A DNA stretch of 15,800 bases from CAZKMM01 sp964553915. Lineage in GTDB: Bacteria; RBG-13-61-14; DRUE01. Both the position numbers and the translations under genes were made by a program. Position 1 is the first letter of the stretch. Each line of letters opens with the position of its first letter. Shown in pieces: positions 1 to 7,183 of the stretch. The DNA lies in NCBI GenBank assembly GCA_964553915.1, contig CAZKMM010000056.1:1-15800 (forward strand). Reading direction: 5' to 3'. The notes under the pieces were generated by a model. That model was not told where the DNA came from. It did not search any database and saw only the letters and a list, made by a program, of their open reading frames with translations.

Positions 1-1
1 T

Positions 2-634
2 CATTTCCCGCTCCTTGCCAAGGGCGGACCCGTGATGCTGGTGATTATCATCTGCTCTGCCCTGGTGGTGGCAGTGGTGGTGGAAAGATTCTGGGTGCTG
101 GTAATTCAGAGCAAAAAAATCATTCCTCCCGGATTTCTGGAAAAGATTTTGAGCTTTCTTGCCCGGGGAAAAATAGAACAGGCTCAAAAGCTCTGTCAGG
201 AAGATTCTTCTTCTCTGGCAAGGATTTTTCAGGCAGGGTTTAAACAACTGGGCAGAGAGCGAGAAATAATTAAGGAAAGCCTGGAAGATGCGGGAAGAAA
301 AGAAGCAGGCTGGCTGAGCAGGTATTTGAATCTTTTAGCCACTCTCGGGGATATTTCTTTACTTTTAGGACTTTTGGGAACCGTGGCAGGAATGATTAAG
401 CTCTTCGGGGTGATTTCCGAGCAGGGACCGGGCAATCCTTCTGCTCTGGCAGGAGGGATTGCAGAGGCACTTCTGACCACCGCGGCGGGATTGACCGTGG
501 CAATTCCAGCCCGGCTGGCATATCGGTATTTTTCTTCCCGGGTTTCCGCTCTGGCAGAGGCTCTGGAAGAGCAGGCAGATGAGTTTTTAAATCAGATAGA
601 AGAGTTAAAATCCAGCTCCTCACAGGAGAGCTGA
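2..634 (+). CDS. MotA/TolQ/ExbB-family proton channel subunit (5' partial)
   Basis: Inner-membrane channel subunit of an ExbB-ExbD/TolQ-TolR type motor, which couples proton flow to work on the outer membrane or periplasm. The frame is open to the left edge and encodes family-typical residues (PLLAKGGPVMLV) before the first GTG at 32, so the true start lies upstream and GTG 32 is internal. A first hydrophobic segment ending in VVVERFWVL is followed by a cytoplasmic helical region. Then come the two diagnostic pieces: a segment with LLGLLGTVAGM, and a last segment with LLTTAAGLTVAIPA. The tail is acidic and serine-rich. The stop lies one base before the ExbD-like gene, whose Shine-Dalgarno sits inside this gene, so the two are co-translated. 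The family is certain; whether it is ExbB, TolQ or another subgroup is not resolved. Confidence 0.93.
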   Translation, partial: HFPLLAKGGPVMLVIIICSALVVAVVVERFWVLVIQSKKIIPPGFLEKILSFLARGKIEQAQKLCQEDSSSLARIFQAGFKQLGREREIIKESLEDAGRKEAGWLSRYLNLLATLGDISLLLGLLGTVAGMIKLFGVISEQGPGNPSALAGGIAEALLTTAAGLTVAIPARLAYRYFSSRVSALAEALEEQADEFLNQIEELKSSSSQES

Positions 635-635
635 A

Positions 636-1061
636 GTGAGGTTTTTAGAAAAAAAACCCGAAGAGCCCAGAACTGACCTGACTCCTTTAGTTGATGTGGT
701 TTTTCAATTGATTATTTATTTTGCGGTCAGCACCACTTTTGCCTTTATGGGGGCAATGAAGGTCAACCTCCCAAAAGCCGGCACCCCCACTTTAAGTGCC
801 AGCCAGAAAAAAATTATGCTGGTAATTGACCAAAAAGAAAACCTTTACTGGGAACATCAACCTCTTGGCTGGGAGGAGCTGAAAACCCGGCTAAAACAGG
901 CATTTCAGGAAAATCCTGATATCCTGGTGGTAATTGAGGCAGACCAAAATGTGCATCACGGGACCGTGGTAAAAGTTTTGGACCTGGCTAAAACCATTGG
1001 CTTTACCCGGCTGGCAATTGCCACTGCTCCTAAAGAAAAAGAAGCTCCTGCAAAAAAATGA
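636..1061 (+). CDS. ExbD/TolR-family biopolymer transport protein
   Basis: Partner of the preceding channel subunit: a single-span inner-membrane protein with a periplasmic domain, carrying the proton-binding aspartate. The 141 residues match the family length. A short cytoplasmic N-terminus leads to DLTPLVDVVFQLIIYF (about residues 14-29). Asp20 in PLVD corresponds to the essential membrane aspartate of ExbD/TolR. The periplasmic part (about 40-130) contains the usual pattern of beta strands and helices, with VVIEAD near residue 98 as in ExbD. The GTG start at 636 is preceded by GGAG about 17 bases upstream, and no better in-frame start precedes the membrane segment. The stop overlaps the next start as ATGA. 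No TonB or TolA-like gene follows, which is unusual. Confidence 0.94.
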   Translation: MRFLEKKPEEPRTDLTPLVDVVFQLIIYFAVSTTFAFMGAMKVNLPKAGTPTLSASQKKIMLVIDQKENLYWEHQPLGWEELKTRLKQAFQENPDILVVIEADQNVHHGTVVKVLDLAKTIGFTRLAIATAPKEKEAPAKK

Positions 1062-1369
1062 AAAAAATTTTCACCGTGTTTGGAATTGGTATTTTTCTTG
1101 GTCTGGTCGGGGTAGGTATTTTTGGAGAGCGGGGACTGATAGAGCTCTGGAAATTAAGGGCAGAAAGGAAGGAGCTGGAGAAAAAGGCTCAGGCACTGGA
1201 GAGAGAAAACCAAAATCTCTTAAAACAAATTGAGCTTTTAAAAAACGATTATCAATATCTGGAAAGGCTGGCAAGAGGAAAATTGGGAATGATTCGCCCG
1301 GATGAAATCATTTTAAAACTTCCTGATGAAAGTGAATCCCCGGCGGGAAATAACCAAGAGGAGAAATGA
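1058..1369 (+). CDS. FtsB/DivIC-like septum formation initiator protein
   Basis: Small bitopic membrane protein of the FtsB/DivIC type. In known bacteria these join FtsL and FtsQ/DivIB in the divisome. There is one N-terminal membrane span (about residues 4-22), then a heptad-like coiled coil rich in Leu, Glu and Lys (about 28-66), then the family's conserved end: LERLARGKLGMIRPDEIIL (about 68-86), which parallels the ARxxLGMxxPxE element. The tail is short and acidic. The start overlaps the stop of the ExbD-like gene by four bases (ATGA), and its own stop overlaps the next start in the same way, so translational coupling is likely. Other short coiled-coil membrane proteins can resemble this family; the C-terminal motif is the main support. 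Confidence 0.82.
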   Translation: MKKIFTVFGIGIFLGLVGVGIFGERGLIELWKLRAERKELEKKAQALERENQNLLKQIELLKNDYQYLERLARGKLGMIRPDEIILKLPDESESPAGNNQEEK

Positions 1370-1809
1370 ATCTCAAATCCAGCTTAAAAGAGCTTTTTAA
1401 TCCCGGAACCTGGTTTTCTGGCTCCAGCAGACCAGCAGAGCAGATGGCTTTAGGGATAGCTCTGGTTTTATTTCTGCTCTCTTTATTTTCTTATTTTCGG
1501 GGATTGCCTGCTCGGGCAGAGAATCTGTCTTTAGCCGGAGCAATTATTGCTGGAGTGGGAATTTTGTTTCCCCGGGTTCTTCTTCCTTTTGAAAAATTAA
1601 CCCGGAATCTGGTGTTTTTTATTGCCTGGTTAAATACCAAGTTAATTTTAATTCTGGTTTTTTATCTGGTTTTTACTCCCACTGGATTATTGCTTCGGAT
1701 TTTTGGGAAAAAACTCCTGGAAACTGAAATAAACCCGGAGCGAGAAAGTTATTTTGAGCCGAAAGAAGAAGGAGAATATCGCCCGGAGCGAGATGAACTT
1801 CAATTTTAA
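1366..1809 (+). CDS. small SxtJ-like membrane protein
   Basis: A 147-residue protein with about three hydrophobic segments (around residues 27-47, 54-75 and 82-107). The last continues into FYLVFTPTGLLLRIFGK, which closely resembles the conserved C-terminal motif of SxtJ-family membrane proteins as I recall it. The tail is charged and ends DELQF. SxtJ proteins are usually noted beside carbamoyltransferase genes and their biochemical role is unknown. Here the gene instead closes an ExbB-ExbD-FtsB-like unit, overlapping the FtsB-like gene by four bases. It ends four bases before the stop of the convergent dgt gene. The family assignment comes from the motif only, so confidence is moderate; the reading frame itself is well supported by the overlap and codon use. 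Confidence 0.7.
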   Translation: MNLKSSLKELFNPGTWFSGSSRPAEQMALGIALVLFLLSLFSYFRGLPARAENLSLAGAIIAGVGILFPRVLLPFEKLTRNLVFFIAWLNTKLILILVFYLVFTPTGLLLRIFGKKLLETEINPERESYFEPKEEGEYRPERDELQF

Positions 1810-1813
1810 TCGT

Positions 1814-2842
1814 TCACAGCCAGCTGGTGGGAATAAAAATCTGCTGATAAATGTAAAGAGCATAACGGTCGCTCATCCCGGCAATAAAATCACATACCTC
1901 CTGTTCCAGAGAAAATTTCAGCCCCTTTTTCTGGCTGATTTCCAAAAAATGCTCGGGATGATTCACAAAATACTCATATAAATCCTGAACGATTTTTATC
2001 CCTTTATCAAATTCCCGCCGGATTTTTGGATGCTCATAAACCTTCTCAAAAAGCCATTCCCGAAGCTGATTGATTGCCTGTAAAATTTTTTCGCTCATTG
2101 CCAGCTGGGGCTGATTTTGGGAGGAATAAATTAAATCTGAAACCATTATGTTTATTCTTTGCGAATGAGTTTCGCCCAAGGTTTTGATTAATTCTTTTGG
2201 GATATCTTCTTTGGAAACCAAACCAGCTCGCAGGGCATCTTCAAGGTCATGATTGACATAAGCTATAATATCTGCCACCCTCACCACTCTGCCTTCCAGG
2301 GTGCCGGGAAAATCCTCTCCGCTTCCCAAAAACGGGCTATCTTTTCCTTTAGAATGCTTTAAAATTCCCTCCCGAACCTCATAAGTTAAATTAAGACCTG
2401 CTCCGTCATTGGCAAGCACCTCCACCACTCTTAAGCTCTGCTCCCAGTGCCGAAAGCCTGAAGGATGAACCTGATTTAAAGCATATTCCCCGGCATGCCC
2501 GAATGGGGTATGACCCAAATCGTGCCCTAAAGCAATTGCTTCAGTAAGATGCTCGTTCAGAAACAAAGCCCGGGCAATGGTGCGGGCAATTTGATTAACC
2601 TCTATGGTATGAGTCAGCCGGGTGCGGTAATGGTCTCCGGTGGGAGCAAGAAAAACCTGGGTTTTATGCTTGAGCCGACGGAAAGGCTTGGAATGAATAA
2701 TTCGGTCCCGGTCTCTCTGAAAGCAGGGGCGAATATCACATTCCTTTTCCGCTCTTTCCCTTCCCCGGCTCTGGTCGCTGAAGCAGGCATAGGGGCTCAA
2801 AATTTGATGCTCAAGTTTCTCCAGTTTTTCCCGGATTAACAT
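1814..2842 (-). CDS. dgt: deoxyguanosinetriphosphate triphosphohydrolase-like HD protein
   Basis: Soluble HD-domain hydrolase expected to cleave dNTPs (classically dGTP) to the nucleoside and tripolyphosphate, controlling dNTP pools. The N-terminal signature is complete: GRERAEKECDIRPCFQRDRD (about residues 27-46), then FRRLKHKTQVF and DHYRTRLTHT. Metal ligands of the H...HD...D set are visible as His78, His107-Asp108 and Asp191 (in VADIIAYVNHD). HDLGHTPFGHAGE (107-119) is the family hallmark. EQSLRVVEVLA near 134-144 is conserved, with Trp where Asn is usual just before it. The 342 residues fit the shorter type of dGTPase. It follows secA by 69 bases on the same strand. No Shine-Dalgarno precedes the ATG. 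Substrate preference cannot be read from the sequence. Confidence 0.95.
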   Translation of the reverse strand: MLIREKLEKLEHQILSPYACFSDQSRGRERAEKECDIRPCFQRDRDRIIHSKPFRRLKHKTQVFLAPTGDHYRTRLTHTIEVNQIARTIARALFLNEHLTEAIALGHDLGHTPFGHAGEYALNQVHPSGFRHWEQSLRVVEVLANDGAGLNLTYEVREGILKHSKGKDSPFLGSGEDFPGTLEGRVVRVADIIAYVNHDLEDALRAGLVSKEDIPKELIKTLGETHSQRINIMVSDLIYSSQNQPQLAMSEKILQAINQLREWLFEKVYEHPKIRREFDKGIKIVQDLYEYFVNHPEHFLEISQKKGLKFSLEQEVCDFIAGMSDRYALYIYQQIFIPTSWL

Positions 2843-2898
2843 CTGGTTAAATTTAGCAGAACTTTTATTTAGTGCAAGAAAAATAGGAGATTAACCAG
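2843..2898. repeat. 8-bp inverted repeat flanking the secA-dgt gap
   Basis: CTGGTTAA at 2843-2850 and its exact reverse complement TTAACCAG at 2891-2898, separated by 40 bases. In the minus-strand transcript the second arm directly abuts the dgt ATG. It could form a long-loop hairpin that presents or hides the start; the short arms make this tentative. Confidence 0.35.
2850..2877 (-). promoter_or_regulatory. possible dgt promoter giving a leaderless message
   Basis: Reading the minus strand: TTGCAC (2877-2872), 16-base spacer, TAAATT (2855-2850), then seven bases to the dgt ATG at 2842. If used by a sigma-70-like factor, transcription would start at about the ATG, consistent with the missing Shine-Dalgarno. 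The match is partial (about 3/6 and 4/6), and dgt could equally be read through from secA. Confidence 0.3.
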
Positions 2899-2911
2899 CA
2901 GGGTTCATCCA

Positions 2912-5900
2912 TTAACCATACTTTGGATAACAGCATTTTTTATACTTCTTTCCGGAACCACAGGGGCAGGGGTCGTTTCTTCCCACCTTGGGCTGTTCCC
3001 TGCGAATAGTATGAACCTTTGCCTCTGAAGGCTGGGCAGGCATCTCTCCCATCACTGCTTGAGCATCCGGAACCGCCACCCCTCCACCACCGCCGGCACC
3101 TGCCATTGCCAGAGCACTGGTCTCCTCATGCCTCATCTGGAGTGGTCTGACCACCGGACGCCTTCTTCTGGTTTCCATTGCCGGAGCAGAAATCTGCACC
3201 TGGCAGAGCTTCTGCACCACTTCTTCAGCAATTTTGTCCTGAAGCTGTTCAAAAAGCTCAAACGCTTCCCGCTTATATTCAATCAGAGGGTCTCGCTGAC
3301 CATATCCCCGAAGCCCGATGCCCTCTTTGAGATGGTCCATATCCAGAAGATGGTCCTGCCAGAGAGAATCTATGGTGTAGAGAAAAACATCCTTTTCAAA
3401 CTGAGAAAACAGCTCCTCTCCTGCCAGCTCCACCTTGCGCTGATAGGCTTCTTTGGCACTCTGGCTGATTTTCTCTATTAAAATTTCCGGGGTGATTTCC
3501 TCCAGCTCATCAAAATTTACCATCACCCCAAACTGACGGAGAACCTGCTGGGTTAAGCCCTTCAAATCCCATTCTTCGGGCTTGGTTCTCTCATCACCAA
3601 ATTCATAGACGAGCTTCTCTGCCAGATAGTCTATATATTCAAAAATTTTCTCTCGGACTTTCTCTGCTTTGATTATCTCCCTTCGGAGCTGGTAAATAAT
3701 CTCCCTCTGCTTGTTCATCACATCATCATATTCCAGAAGCCTCTTTCTGATTTCAAAATTCTGTGCCTCCACCTTTGCCTGCGCCCGCTGGATTGCCCGG
3801 GAAACCAGCCGATGCTCTATGGGCTCATTATCTTGAATCCCAATCCGGTCCATTATTCGGGCAAGGCTATCTGAGCCAAAAATCCGCATCAGGTCATCTT
3901 CTAAGGAGATGAAGAACCGGCTCTGTCCGGGGTCGCCCTGTCTTCCGCTTCTTCCCCGAAGCTGATTATCAATTCTTCGGGACTCGTGCCGTTCGGTGCC
4001 GATGACATAAAGCCCACCTAATTTTACAACTTCCTCGTGCTCTTTTTCCCAGTTCTTCTTATGGTATTCCAGAAGCTGTTGGTATTTCTCCGGGTCGCCC
4101 CGGGATAAAGTCTTGGCAATCATCTCCGGATTTCCGCCCAGAATAATATCTGTTCCTCTCCCTGCCATATTGGTGCTGATGGTCACTGCGTGCTTTCTTC
4201 CTGCCTGAGCAATGATTTCTGCCTCCCGCTCGTGGTGCTTGGCATTTAAAATCTGGTGGGGAATCTTTTTATTCCGGAGCAGGCGATGGAGAATCTCAGA
4301 CTTTTCCACTGAAGTAGTCCCGACCAGCACCGGCTGACCCCGTTTATAAGCCTCCTCTATCTCCTTTACCACCGCAGCAAATTTTTGTTTTTCGGTCTTA
4401 TAAATTACATCTGGATGGTCCACCCGAATCATCGGCTTGTGAGTGGGAATTACCACCACATCCAGGTCATAAATCTTTTTAAATTCTTCTGCCTCGGTAT
4501 CTGCGGTTCCGGTCATTCCCGCCAGTTTTTTATACATTCGGAAGTAATTCTGAATGGTGATGGTAGCAATGGTCTGGCTGGCTTTTTGAACCGTTACCCC
4601 TTCTTTGGCTTCCAGTGCCTGATGAAGCCCATCAGAATACCGCCTGCCTTCCATCTTCCGCCCGGTAAATTCATCAACAATTACTACCTTACCATTTTCC
4701 ACGATATACTCGTCATCTCGTTCAAACATTGTATATGCTTTAAGAAGTTGATTAATGCAATGGAGCTTCTCCGCCTTGGTCTGATATTCCTGATAGAGCG
4801 ATTCCTTCGCCCGAATCTTTTCCTCTAAACTTAAATTGGGGTCAGTTTCTATCTCCTCCTCTCTCACTCCCAGGTCAGGAAGAACAAAAATATCTCCGAT
4901 ATAATTTACCAGCTCCTTCTGTCCCTCATCAGTAAGTTCAATGGCGTTTTCCCGCTCATTCAGAGCATAAAGCAAGCCTTCTTTAAGTTTATGCTCCTCT
5001 TTATTAAGCCGGAGCTGGCTCTCCAGCCGTTCCATCTTCCGCTTGGTCTCTTTATCTTCAGTTATGAGATTAAAAAGCTCCTTGTTCTTCGGGTCGCCTC
5101 GTTCAATCTGAAGGAGTTTGAAGTAATATTCCTCTTCTTTTTCTGGTTTTCCCCGAAGCAGTTTTGCTTCCCGCCAGAGCCGGCGAATAATCGTGCGCTG
5201 TTTATTCACCAGCCGTTCAATTGCTGGTCTTAACTCCTGATAGCTGGAACTTTCATCCCGCTCCACTTCTCCGGAAATAATCAGGGGAGTGCGGGCTTCA
5301 TCAATCAAAATAGAATCCACCTCGTCAACAATTGCATAGAAAAGGTCTTCTCGCTGGACTATATCTTCCAGGCGATATTTGAGATTATCTCTCAGGTAAT
5401 CAAACCCGAATTCAGAATTGGTTCCATAAAGCACATCCCGGCGGTATAGCTCCCTGCGGGTGGCATCATCGTGCTCGTGCTGAAGCGCGCCCACAGTTAA
5501 ATTTAAAAGTTTATATATCGGTCCCATCCATTCCGCATCTCTGCGGGCGAGATAGTCATTAACCGTGACTATATGAACCCCACGTCCTGAAAGGGCATTT
5601 AAATAAACCGGACAGGTAGCAGCAAGGGTTTTACCCTCGCCAGTTTTCATCTCCGCAATCTTTCCCTGATGAAGGACAATTCCACCAATTAACTGGACAT
5701 CAAAATGTCTCTGTCCCAGAGTCCGCTTGGAAGCCTCCCGAACCACCGCAAATGCTTCCGGAAGAATCTCATCCAGTTTGGGCATTATTTTTGCCCATTG
5801 TTCTTCAGTAATTTTCTCTATTTCTGGCAAAAATTCCTGCCAGTCTTCTGCCCCTTTAAACTCCCGCTCAAAAATATAGCTCCGGAATTTCCAGGTCTGA

Positions 5901-6040
5901 GCGCCCAGCTCCTCATCGCTCATCTTCTCAAATTTCGGCTCCAGCTCGTTTATCTGGTGGACAATTGGCCAGAGCCGGCGGAGAGTCCGCTCATTCTTGG
6001 AGCCAAAAATCCTTTTGGCTATTTCTGATGCTAATCCCAT
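2912..6040 (-). CDS. secA: preprotein translocase ATPase SecA
   Basis: ATP-driven motor that pushes unfolded secretory proteins through SecYEG. Landmarks in order: DVQLIGGIVLHQGKIAEMKTG with Walker A MKTGEGKT (131-138); DEVDSILIDEARTPLIISG (239-257), the SecA form of the DEAD box; GMTGTADTEAEEF (508-520); PVLVGTTSVEKSE (570-582); NMAGRGTDIILGGNP (624-638); LRGRSGRQGDPGQSRFF (694-710); and C-terminal RNDPCPCGSGKKYKKCC, with the four cysteines of the SecB/metal-binding tail. At 1042 residues it is about 140 longer than E. coli SecA. Most of the excess is a charged helical insert at about 280-360, an added stretch near 385-425, and a Gly/Ala-rich linker near 978-990. The ATG follows a weak GTAAGAG. 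A candidate promoter lies 42-70 bases upstream. Confidence 0.99.
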   Translation of the reverse strand: MGLASEIAKRIFGSKNERTLRRLWPIVHQINELEPKFEKMSDEELGAQTWKFRSYIFEREFKGAEDWQEFLPEIEKITEEQWAKIMPKLDEILPEAFAVVREASKRTLGQRHFDVQLIGGIVLHQGKIAEMKTGEGKTLAATCPVYLNALSGRGVHIVTVNDYLARRDAEWMGPIYKLLNLTVGALQHEHDDATRRELYRRDVLYGTNSEFGFDYLRDNLKYRLEDIVQREDLFYAIVDEVDSILIDEARTPLIISGEVERDESSSYQELRPAIERLVNKQRTIIRRLWREAKLLRGKPEKEEEYYFKLLQIERGDPKNKELFNLITEDKETKRKMERLESQLRLNKEEHKLKEGLLYALNERENAIELTDEGQKELVNYIGDIFVLPDLGVREEEIETDPNLSLEEKIRAKESLYQEYQTKAEKLHCINQLLKAYTMFERDDEYIVENGKVVIVDEFTGRKMEGRRYSDGLHQALEAKEGVTVQKASQTIATITIQNYFRMYKKLAGMTGTADTEAEEFKKIYDLDVVVIPTHKPMIRVDHPDVIYKTEKQKFAAVVKEIEEAYKRGQPVLVGTTSVEKSEILHRLLRNKKIPHQILNAKHHEREAEIIAQAGRKHAVTISTNMAGRGTDIILGGNPEMIAKTLSRGDPEKYQQLLEYHKKNWEKEHEEVVKLGGLYVIGTERHESRRIDNQLRGRSGRQGDPGQSRFFISLEDDLMRIFGSDSLARIMDRIGIQDNEPIEHRLVSRAIQRAQAKVEAQNFEIRKRLLEYDDVMNKQREIIYQLRREIIKAEKVREKIFEYIDYLAEKLVYEFGDERTKPEEWDLKGLTQQVLRQFGVMVNFDELEEITPEILIEKISQSAKEAYQRKVELAGEELFSQFEKDVFLYTIDSLWQDHLLDMDHLKEGIGLRGYGQRDPLIEYKREAFELFEQLQDKIAEEVVQKLCQVQISAPAMETRRRRPVVRPLQMRHEETSALAMAGAGGGGGVAVPDAQAVMGEMPAQPSEAKVHTIRREQPKVGRNDPCPCGSGKKYKKCCYPKYG

Positions 6041-6081
6041 CTCTTACCGAAATCTTAAATCCTTTTATTTCTATTTTATTT

Positions 6082-6110
6082 ATTTTAAACCTTAATAAAT
6101 TCTTATGCAA
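6082..6110 (-). promoter_or_regulatory. candidate secA promoter
   Basis: On the minus strand: TTGCAT (6110-6105), 17-base spacer, TAAAAT (6087-6082). The -10 matches five of six consensus positions and the spacing is ideal. It would give a leader of roughly 35 bases. The flanking sequence is very AT-rich, so chance matches are possible. Confidence 0.5.
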
Positions 6111-6142
6111 GATTTGTGCTGGTTGAGAGGCTCTCTCTGGAC

Positions 6143-6170
6143 TTGACCCAAAACAGGATTTTGCTAAACT
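6143..6170 (+). promoter_or_regulatory. candidate promoter for the panE-purine unit
   Basis: TTGACC (6143-6148), 16-base spacer, TAAACT (6165-6170). The -35 matches five of six and the -10 four of six. The predicted start leaves a leader of about 65 bases before panE. It shares a 202-base divergent region (6041-6242) with the secA promoter; I see no gene or riboswitch-like fold in that region. Confidence 0.5.
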
Positions 6171-6242
6171 TACAAAACAGATGGTTTCCACCTCTAACTT
6201 GTCTTACTCCCCAGAAAGTTTTTCAAACAGAAAGGAAGGGAA

Positions 6243-7172
6243 ATGAAAAGAATTGCCATCATTGGTCCTGGGGCAATGGGGTGCCTTTTTGCTTATTTTT
6301 TAAAGCCGGTTTTTGAAGAACTGGTTCTTATAGACTATCTGCCAGAGCGGGCAGAGCTTCTTAATCAAAAGGGAATCCAGATAGAAACCAGCCAGGGGAT
6401 AAAGAAAGCCCAAATAAAAGCCACTGCTCAACCTGAGGAAATCGGAATAGTGGATTTGGTTTTAGTTTGTGTAAAAGCCTATTCCACTCGCACTGCTCTG
6501 GAGCGAGCCCAAAAGATAGCAGGAGAAAATACCCTGGTGCTCAGCCTTCAAAATGGTCTGGGAAATCTGGAAGCAATCAGTGCGATTGTAGATAAAAAGC
6601 AGATTCTGGGAGGCACCACTGCGATGGGTGCTAATTTAGTAGAACCGGGTTTTATCCGCTTTGCCGGAGAGGGCGAAACCGTAATCGGGGAGCTGGAAGG
6701 AAAAGGGGAGCGAGCAGAGAGGGTGGCAGAGCTTTTCCGAACCGCCGGACTGGAGGTGAAAACTACTGCTAATCTCCAGGGAACCATCTGGAGCAAGGTT
6801 TTAATCAATGTGGGAATCAATGCCCTTACTGCTCTGCTGAGGGTGCGGAACGGCAGGCTTCTTTACTTTTCGGAATCCAAGTCCCTGCTTCATCAGGCGG
6901 TTAAAGAAGCAGAGCAAGTAGCAAAAGCAAAAGGGATTGAACTTTTATATCCGGATGCCATTGCCAAGGTAGAGGAGGTAGCAAGACGCACCGGAGAGAA
7001 TATCTCCAGTATGCTTCAGGATGTCCGGGCAAAAAGAAAAACCGAAATAGATGCCATAAATGGAGCGATTGTTCGGGAGGGAGAAAAATTAGGGATTAGC
7101 TGTCCGGTTAATCAGGTGCTTACTTTACTGGTTAAAGCCCTGGAAGCAAGTTATGATGAGCAATTAATTTAG
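6243..7172 (+). CDS. panE: 2-dehydropantoate 2-reductase (ketopantoate reductase)
   Basis: Cytosolic NADPH-dependent enzyme reducing ketopantoate to pantoate, on the route to pantothenate and CoA. The Rossmann start is IAIIGPGAMGCLFAY with GxGxxG at residues 8-13. LVCVKAY (about 74-80) and SLQNGLGN (101-108) are family motifs. The catalytic lysine is expected at Lys185 in WSKVLINVGINALTALL, and the substrate-binding glutamate at Glu268 in KTEIDAINGAIV. The 309 residues match the family. The ATG at 6243 follows AGGAAGGG. The gene leads a three-gene unit with two purine genes and ends in a TAG embedded in the next Shine-Dalgarno. PanE-like folds include other ketoacid reductases, but the motif set fits PanE well. 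Confidence 0.93.
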   Translation: MKRIAIIGPGAMGCLFAYFLKPVFEELVLIDYLPERAELLNQKGIQIETSQGIKKAQIKATAQPEEIGIVDLVLVCVKAYSTRTALERAQKIAGENTLVLSLQNGLGNLEAISAIVDKKQILGGTTAMGANLVEPGFIRFAGEGETVIGELEGKGERAERVAELFRTAGLEVKTTANLQGTIWSKVLINVGINALTALLRVRNGRLLYFSESKSLLHQAVKEAEQVAKAKGIELLYPDAIAKVEEVARRTGENISSMLQDVRAKRKTEIDAINGAIVREGEKLGISCPVNQVLTLLVKALEASYDEQLI

Positions 7173-7176
7173 GAGG
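7171..7176 (+). promoter_or_regulatory. Shine-Dalgarno overlapping the panE stop
   Basis: AGGAGG overlaps the last two bases of the panE TAG and lies seven bases before the next ATG, tying translation of the two genes together. Confidence 0.8.
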
Positions 7177-7183
7177 TAAAAAA

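Noticed and set aside
32..34. GTG at 32 as the start of the ExbB-like gene
   Set aside because: The frame stays open to the window edge and the upstream codons encode the family's conserved PLLAKGGP stretch, so the start lies outside the window.
3059..5233. Several plus-strand open frames of 80-147 codons inside secA
   Set aside because: They are shadows of the intact secA frame, with no ribosome-binding sites and no family motifs.
6125..6137. GAG/CTC-rich partial palindrome in the secA-panE divergent region as an operator
   Set aside because: Too short and too low in complexity to distinguish from chance, and not repeated near other promoters in the window.
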